Assembly: GCA_001414345.1 (NCBI GenBank)
Contig: LLCB01000213.1
Coordinates: 41,587-105,586 of the forward strand
Direction of reading: 5' to 3'
Origin: Hymenoscyphus infarciens
Taxonomy: Eukaryota; Ascomycota; Leotiomycetes; Helotiales; Helotiaceae
Length of the DNA stretch: 64,000 bases
In this document: positions 57,290 to 64,000 of the stretch, piece after piece
Layout of the letters: every line of letters starts with the position of its first letter
Position numbering within the stretch: position 1 is the stretch's first letter
Translations under genes and position numbers: made by a program
The notes under the pieces: generated by a model
Seen by the model: only the letters and a program-made list of their open reading frames with translations
Databases searched by the model: none
Told to the model about the DNA's origin: nothing

Positions 57290-58360
57290 ACTATGGGGAT
57301 GGAGCACTGTGTGCCTGCCCCTTAAGCGTGTGGGAGTGAAAACTTAACGAAAACAAAACCAATGTAAAGACAGACAATTGAAAAGAGAAAGAAAGAAAGG
57401 GAACGAGGAAAAGAACTGTCTTTTGTTGGGTATCCCAGTAAGCTGTTCCATGGGGTGGCTGAGTGTCAGCAAGCGATGGGCACCCAAACGATTCAATCAC
57501 CATGAGGGAGAGTAATTCAACCTCAGAATTCTGGACGGTAGAACCGATCTAAGTAACGTTTCACAGCAACATGGCGACCACGTCTCGGTGTGATTGAGTT
57601 TGTCTTGGGAAGGGGGGAAACTCTAACCATCATTCGCTACTTGATTACGAGCTCCGCCACCAAAATAATAAACTTCTTCCAAAGAATACAAGGCTTAGAG
57701 GCAACCAAGAGATATACGCTAGCTGGATGGCCCCCACGAACATTCCAGCCGTCTTCAAAAATGTAAGCTTGCCCTCCAACGAACCCCTTAATTGAATACC
57801 GAGGATCGTGCCAAGTACGGCCAAGGGGTAGTGTGGGGGCCAATTCCAACCTCACCGGCTTTCTTAAAGCTCAATGGCTGAAGACAGTGTAAGATCTTAC
57901 ATAGCCTTAAGAATAAGGTTATAAAATCAACTCTCGAAACAGAAATAGTAATGCATATAGGGCTGACAAAATTAAAAAAGTTTATTAAGAATCCTTGAAT
58001 ACAACTTGCCAACTGTCGGGGCTACCTGCCTCGTAAATGCAAGTCATAGTTGCAAATAGGGCTGTCATTCTCAGAAGGAATTGTTGAGATTCCCAAAGGA
58101 AATAATCCCCCGACATTGAGTCGCCAAAATCAACCACCTTGGTTGTCGAAATTTCGACCCGGAGGGCATGCTCAAGACAAGGGAAGCGGGGGGGAACAAA
58201 AACAAAATAATCCCACCAACTGAACCCACAAGCGACTTATACCAGGAGTTTTCCAGGCGCTTTTGCAAGTTCTAGCAAGAAACCACATAGCCTTCGTGTC
58301 TCAGAGTCAAGCTCCAGGTCGTTCCTTCCCTAACATTACTCAATTCGAGCCAGTGTTTTT
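57290..58360. other. CFEM gene promoter and gene-free flank
   Basis: Near 57385-57415 there is a purine-rich AAAG/GGAA run on the plus strand. No gene is supported further right. Confidence 0.4.
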
Positions 58361-61130
58361 AGTTTCCCATCCTAGCCTAGCCTAGAGGTCAGGCTAGGAT
58401 AGGCTAAGTAGACCCTTATTAAGAAATTAATAAATTTATTTAGTAAATAAAACACTAAAATGAAACATAGACCGTGTTCTAGTAGTACTTATCCCTCCTT
58501 TATTTAATAAACAAGTCATTTATAACTAGCGTTGCTTATTATATACTTATAAGTAGAAAAACACGGAGTTCACCTAGGTAGAAGGAAAATATCCAGATAG
58601 TGCTAAGAGGCGGGGAAAGCCAATTCACTGATTCGTTCGAGCCTCATCCGCGACGAGAGCAAAAACCGACAGGGGAGGCACGACCTGCTTCCCACTTCAT
58701 GCCGAGCATAAATAACCGCATATGATTACATGTCCCGTCGTCGATTTTGTCATATACTATCGCGCCTCTTTACTGTGTGGCGTAGATTCAATGAGGTCGA
58801 GGTCGTTCCTGCTCTAACTTATCTTAAAATAAGAATTGTTACGCCTACCCGCTATAGTAAGGCAGACTAACCGAATTAAGGAAAGTATACTTAGTTAAGA
58901 CGACACTTCTTCTATAAGAGTCTAAGATCTAATAGTAATAGCTTTAGTACTAAACGTAAATTTAGTTTTAAATTATTAATTTAAGCTATTAATATCTTAA
59001 TAACTACGCTCTTATATTAAAATCCTTTTTAAGAAGTACTAGATAAATATCTAATTTATCTATAGAAGTTTTTCTTTTAATACTTATTAGCTACTTTCTT
59101 AACGTATCTTATACTATTTAAAAACCTTAAAATTCTTAAAACTAAATTTAGTCTTTCTACTTTTTTAGAGTTATTTAGTATATATTAATAATAAAGCTTC
59201 TTTTTTAAAATCTAGTTTAATAAAAGTTAGAGTTAAGTAAGAGCTATCTATCTATAAATCAATTTTTTTTAATTACTTTTAAATTACTTATATTATTATT
59301 CTTCTTAGAAATTATTACTATATAAGAAAAGAGCTTACTTTTACTTTGATTTATTATATTTATAATTACTAGTCGCTTATAATTACTAAGGTTAAGTAAT
59401 AGTTAAGCTCTAGAATATTATTATTCTCTATATAAGAATAAGTTTAGTTCTAAAATCTTTTATTATTATTTAAAACCTTCTTTATATTATCTAAACCTCT
59501 ATATATATATACTCTATCTCTCTCTATTTTAAAAGAGATAGTTTTTTCTTTATCTAAGTATTTAAGCCTAGTAAGAATATATATTATTCTAGTCTACGTA
59601 CTCTTATATAGCTCTTTAATAGTAGTATATAATTCGTACTATTATAATACTATAGAATAATACTTTAAATCTAGACTCTCTTTTATCTTTTTAGCTTTTT
59701 ATAAATCTTATATATATATATATTCGTAACTCTAGTATAAAACTAAGTAAGAGAATACTAGAATAGTAACTATTTAGAATATATTAGATATTCGTTATAC
59801 GTCTTACTCTTATACGCTAGTATAAGTAGAGTATATAGAGAGCTAAAGAAATAGGAAATATAGAGTAGAATTAGTACTATTTAGATATAAACGTCTTTTT
59901 TTAATAACTCTTAAATTACTTATAATATAGCGAACATAAAAGAGAGTCTTATAATATATAAAATAAGCGAATAGTACTAAAGCTTTTATTATAAGCTCTT
60001 AGACGCTCTAGCTAAACCTCGTCCGCTCTATATTATCCTCTAATCTTATTAGTCTAGTAAGTAAATTTAGCTAAAAGAGCGTCTAAGGAACTAAGATAAG
60101 CTCTGAATTGACCTTCTTTATCAATAGCACGTGACTCTGGGTAGCTCTTTCCTTATATCTATTATAATAGCCAGCTAGCTAGAATTGCCGAGTTAATATA
60201 CTAGGTAGCTAGGCTTCGGATAGTGCTATTATAGACATTTTTCTTATCTATATCGTTGAGGTTTCGGACTTTTATATAGTCTGATATTCTATATATAGAG
60301 ACTCCGACTCTCTTGATATAAAAGGCAAATTTAGTCTTTTCCTTAGTATTAAGCCTAGCATTTATATACGTTATTCTACTAAACGCACTTCTATATACTA
60401 CTATAATAGTAAACGTATAGTACGTTCTACGTTTCTTATAATATATTCTAGTATACTCTACGTTTCTTATTATTATAAGTACGTTTCTTTTCTATTATAG
60501 AGGTATATAGGAGTGCGTTTAGTAGAATAACGTATTTGAATACTAGGCTTAATACTAAGAAAAAGACTAAATACTTTAAGAAGAATTCTAAGCTACTACG
60601 AGAAGTGTAAGAAAAGAAGATATAACTACTACCGCCGGCTCTCTTATAATAGAAGTGTTTAATAGCTCGTAGCTTACTTATAGCTTATAAGTAGCTTACT
60701 CGTAAGTAGTTATTCCTACGAGTAACTCCTAGCTTACTTATAAACACCTTACCTAGTGTATAGATAGTACTTATATTACTAAGAGTACTAACTAAGAGGT
60801 TACTAATTATTTTAACTAATCAAACTACTATATTATAGTATTAAACCGTGAGTCTCGGAATCTTCAACTATCACATCATATTATATAACAATTTCCAGAA
60901 TAAATAACTCGATTAACTCAATCCCGGGACGTTTGAAGGAGTACAAAGTACAAGTACATATGATATATCCAAGTGAATATTGATTTAATAAGATTATATA
61001 AGAAAGTCCAGAAGACTCGCGTTAGTCATTTAAACAGAGTATAGGTAGAACTAACTTATAGAGTATGTTTAAACAGAATAGCTCAATGTTAAAAACAGAG
61101 CAAAGCAAGAGGGCATGGCTATCTAAATCG
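58361..61130. other. RIP-type AT block with transposon-end copies
   Basis: Starts with a CCTAG/CTAGG quasi-palindrome (58370-58412). 58380-58610 is an inverted relative of 34905-35140. 59460-59650 is a decayed copy of the right part of the 47889-48714 element. At 60330-60410 and 60493-60573 two about 80 bp arms are inverted copies with about 90 percent identity around an 82 bp centre. CA/TG are scarce and TA abundant from 58900 to 60100. No coding frame. Confidence 0.65.
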
Positions 61131-61537
61131 TGATTTCGGGAGACATAGCACCGTTGCTATTTTTAGTCTGGTATAAGCAACCTGAGAAAACAGAAGAGGA
61201 ATTTACCCTCAAAATAAACCCCAAGAACTTCTCTCCTACCTGAGAACCAAGGAAACGTTACAATTGAACTGCAGTTGGGAGTACGATCCATCAAACAAGT
61301 GACAATGCACCCTAGATGCTTATCCATCGACGTAAGCCCCGATCCCCCTCTTTCCAGTCGGGCGAGTTCTCGACCTCAAAACTAAGGTAATCTTACAACC
61401 TCACGAGAAGATGGAAACTTTCAAATGTCAAAATCGAAAATATGTATGGTGATGGCGGCTCTGCACTCGGTAGCCATTTATTGCAACACTCCCAGACCAC
61501 GTAAGCAAACCCACAACCACACCTCTAAAGCAGCACC
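61131..61537. other. 3' flank of the DAO-type oxidoreductase
   Basis: GC-balanced, non-coding; probable 3' UTR of the minus-strand gene. Confidence 0.4.
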
Positions 61538-63164
61538 TCACTCCCCATCCCCAGTACCAGTATGCAACCGGCCCGAAAACTTCTTCCCGATCCTCTCCTC
61601 ACTAACCAAGAACGCGCTCGGAAACTTCCCCTCTCCATCTCCTTCCGTCCCCTCAATCATCCTAACAACTTCTCCTCCACACTCCCAACACATGACCATG
61701 CCATGTCCCAAGAAACCCGCCGAAATGAAAAGTCCCTCCTCCCCGGGTACCCGTCCAACGAATGGGTAGCCATCAGGTGTATACCCCATGATACCAGTCC
61801 ATTCCTTTCTAACCCTCTCTTCCCTATCTTCGCCCCAGTTTTCCCCAAAGTAACTGACCAGAGTGTTTTTCAAGTACCCACTGATGATGGGGTTTGTTGT
61901 AGAATCATCCGTCGTCCCATACTCCTCCAACCCCTCCTCGGGAGCATGTACCAATCCCCCACCAATAATGATATCCCCCGGGAAGGGGCTTCCCCTCGGT
62001 CTAGGAATCATATATTCATACCCATTCCCATAAATAAACGAATACGTCGTCTCCAGCCCCCCGGATCCCTCACCCAAGCCACCAGGCATCCCCAACCCAG
62101 CCCTCTGAGCAGTAACCTGGCCCCTCAGCGGAACAATCGCCCCTTGGAATCTTGGGAAAAGAAAGGGAGTATAAGCATTAGTAGCAAGCACAACATTCCT
62201 CGCTGTGATAATACCCCTCGGGGTCTGGAGAATCCAGAGGTTTGTTGGGGTGCTATGGAGGGAGAGGACTGGTGTTTGTGTGTATAATTCTAATCCCTTC
62301 TCTAAACAGAGTTTGAGAACCCCGATGACGAAGAGGTAGGCGGATATACTCCCCGCCAAATAACTCACTGCCCCTTTCACACTTTCGCCAGAAACAGCCG
62401 TCCCATGTACCAAAAATTTCACCCGAGCTTGTTCGGGTGTCCAGAGGTGGTATCGTGCTATTCCTTCGCTATCGCCGGGTTCCGTGAAATGTTTTTTGAT
62501 CAAAGCCGCGGCTTCAAGGCATCGCGCCCATTGTGCATCGTCGTAGATGATATCCACCGTATCGCATAACCTGCTTTCACACTGGATGGAGTGTTTGGAG
62601 GCGAAAGCGTGGGTTGCGAGGATATTTTGGTATTCAAGACGGGCGATCTTGATTGCTTCTGCAATACCGAGGGAGGAGAGGTTGGAGGGGAAGGAGCGGT
62701 AGGAGGCTGCTTTTGTGTGGCCACCTGAGAGGTTTCGTCAGTTATATCTTGTCATATTTCTGGGACGGGGTCGAGGGGAAGAGATTTGGAGGGGGATAGG
62801 GGCAGAAAAGGGGGGAGGGGAGAGGGGAGAGGAAAGGTAACACACCATTCCTACCACTAGCCCCCGAACAAGTCTGTCTAGCTTCCAACATCACAACCCT
62901 CTTCTTCTTTCCTTCATCTCCTGTTTTCCCATTACCTGTTTTCCCATCTCTTTTTCCATAACCTCCCTTCTCCAATAACCCCCAAGCAATCCTAGCACCA
63001 CTGATTCCACTCCCAATTATAACCGTATCGACCACCTCTAAATGTGAGGGAAAGGAATCATTGCTTTGATAATCTGTGAGTAAGGGATCGGGGGGATCTT
63101 GCCAGTAGCTTGTTGTCGGGTGTGGATGGGGGAGGGTGACGGGGATATGGGCGCGTGCTTCCAT
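61538..63164 (-). CDS. DAO-type FAD-dependent oxidoreductase, 501 aa
   Basis: Flavoenzyme of the D-amino-acid oxidase/PuuB-like group, expected to oxidise an amine or amino acid. Exon 1 is 63164-62846, exon 2 is 62724-61538; the 121 bp intron starts GTGTGT, has a CTGAC branch site and ends CAG, and the join gives SGASGRNGGHTKAA, the family's FAD-contact motif. Rossmann motif IIGSGISG at residues 49-56. C-terminal flavin-binding sequence IMGYTPDGYPFVGRVPG then GLFISAGFLGHGM. An unusual Gly/Lys-rich insert (GKRDGKTGNGKTGDEGKKK) sits between the first helix and the second strand. No signal peptide; its C-terminus is not a peroxisomal SKL. It is isolated between two AT blocks, with no partner gene visible. 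Substrate unknown. Confidence 0.88.
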
Positions 63165-64000
63165 TTTCTGGTGTTTGTTTGATGGTTGCGAGACTGTGTT
63201 TGAAAGAGAGAGAGAGGAGAGAGGAGGAGGAAATATGATATAGGAAATGTGAGGTAGGAAATGGGAGGATACTTGAAGAGTGGAGGGGTAGATATGATAA
63301 TCGGATCAATGAGAAGAGTGGAGGGGGACTTTCAATTGAGGGGTTATCCGTCTGTTGGGTTGTACATCCAATACCGGGAGCGCGAGAGATAGATGAGAGA
63401 CGATTCAATTGAAGGAGAGAAGAAATACGATTGAGATGACCTACATCGCATACATGGCTGCTGTGTTCTTAGGTGTTGTTGTTATCGTGGGAGCGGAGCG
63501 CATCTCCAGTTTCGCATGGACCTGCTGCATCGGTATGGTGGCTGTTAGCGACCCTCTCGGACATTTTGGAAAATCAACTTTTTAGCATTTTAGCGTCTAA
63601 ATATCTTATAATTCAACGTCCTCTACTACCACCTTTTATACTTAATTAAACTTCAAAGTTAAGAGAATTATATATTAAAGCTATTCGATTATACTAAAAT
63701 CATATATACTCGATTATTATAAAAGTTATAGTTATTAAAAAAAATAAAAATTTAAAATTTCATTTCTTCTACTACTACTACTTTTATATACTTATAGATT
63801 TATAATTCTTAGTTATATAATATAGCTCTTATATTATATATATTTACTTTTATTATAAGCTTAGCTTCTTTATTAGTAAAAGAGAGATTATTTAATTAAA
63901 CTAGTAAATAGTAGTTATATTTTTTATATTTATAAAAACTAAGAAGAATATTTTTAAAAGAGTTTATAAATAATTAATTAGTAAAAGACTAAATTAGATA
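63165..64000. other. Promoter of the DAO-type gene, then RIP-type AT block to the window edge
   Basis: 63165-63560 is GC-balanced with GA-rich stretches (63200-63240) in the minus-strand leader. From 63560 on, TA-rich, CA/TG-poor sequence without coding frames. Confidence 0.5.

Overview
The window is nuclear DNA from a filamentous ascomycete (Pezizomycotina, most likely a leotiomycete; the class is inference). The evidence is 46-121 bp spliceosomal introns with GTRNGT starts and CTRAY branch sites, fungal-only protein families, and GC-balanced gene islands separated by AT-rich blocks in which CpA and TpG are nearly absent while TpA is abundant. That is the footprint of repeat-induced point mutation (RIP). 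Three consecutive 60-base lines at 46621-46800 contain no CA or TG at all.

Layout. 1-2275: UV-damage endonuclease (minus, cut by the left edge). 2715-2954: a short inverted-repeat element. 3692-4690: a hypothetical gene. 6122-7528: FAD monooxygenase (minus). 7861-9620: relic of a Thr-rich secreted protein (minus). 10702-12001 and 12442-15354: divergent branched-chain aminotransferase and SCY1-like pseudokinase. 16644-22504: a 1913-residue fungal protein with a C-terminal domain shared by many fungal proteins. 23170-23268: intron-containing tRNA-Leu(AAG). 24101-26291: relic of a DHA2-type MFS transporter carrying a TA-flanked element, tail to tail with an intact phenol-hydroxylase-type FAD monooxygenase (26621-28279). 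28280-31477: AT-rich DNA with a decayed tandem repeat. 31478-33431: RCC1. 33432-39739: gene-poor, RIP-affected DNA. 39740-41401 and 42157-43581: divergent CYP504-type P450 and homogentisate 1,2-dioxygenase. 44334-45705: aldo-keto reductase. 45890-49000: RIP-affected DNA with nested elements. 49283-50012: small basic hypothetical. 50270-53030: long inverted repeat in RIP-affected DNA. 54326-55531: DUF6594-type membrane protein. 55668-57289: apparent CFEM-TM-retropepsin-like fusion protein. 58361-61130: RIP-affected DNA. 61538-63164: DAO-type FAD oxidoreductase. 63560-64000: RIP-affected DNA.

How genes relate. The clearest functional pair is CYP504 plus homogentisate dioxygenase: in fungi CYP504 enzymes hydroxylate phenylacetates toward homogentisate, whose ring the dioxygenase opens. 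They share a 755 bp divergent promoter that contains a hexamer microsatellite. The FAD monooxygenase next to the ruined MFS transporter looks like the survivor of a metabolite-export or aromatic-modification pair. UVE1, BCAT, SCY1 and RCC1 are conserved housekeeping genes, so the region is a mosaic of core genes and RIP-eroded repeats rather than one cluster.

Most interesting observations: (1) a nested 496 bp hAT-like insertion with 8 bp target duplications and an empty-site paralogue in the same window; (2) the CFEM-TM-retropepsin-like gene model; (3) relic genes whose stop codons fit C-to-T mutation; (4) a UVE1 N-terminus suited to dual mitochondrial/nuclear targeting. All gene models are manual translations and splice-site readings; family names come from motif recognition, not database searches.
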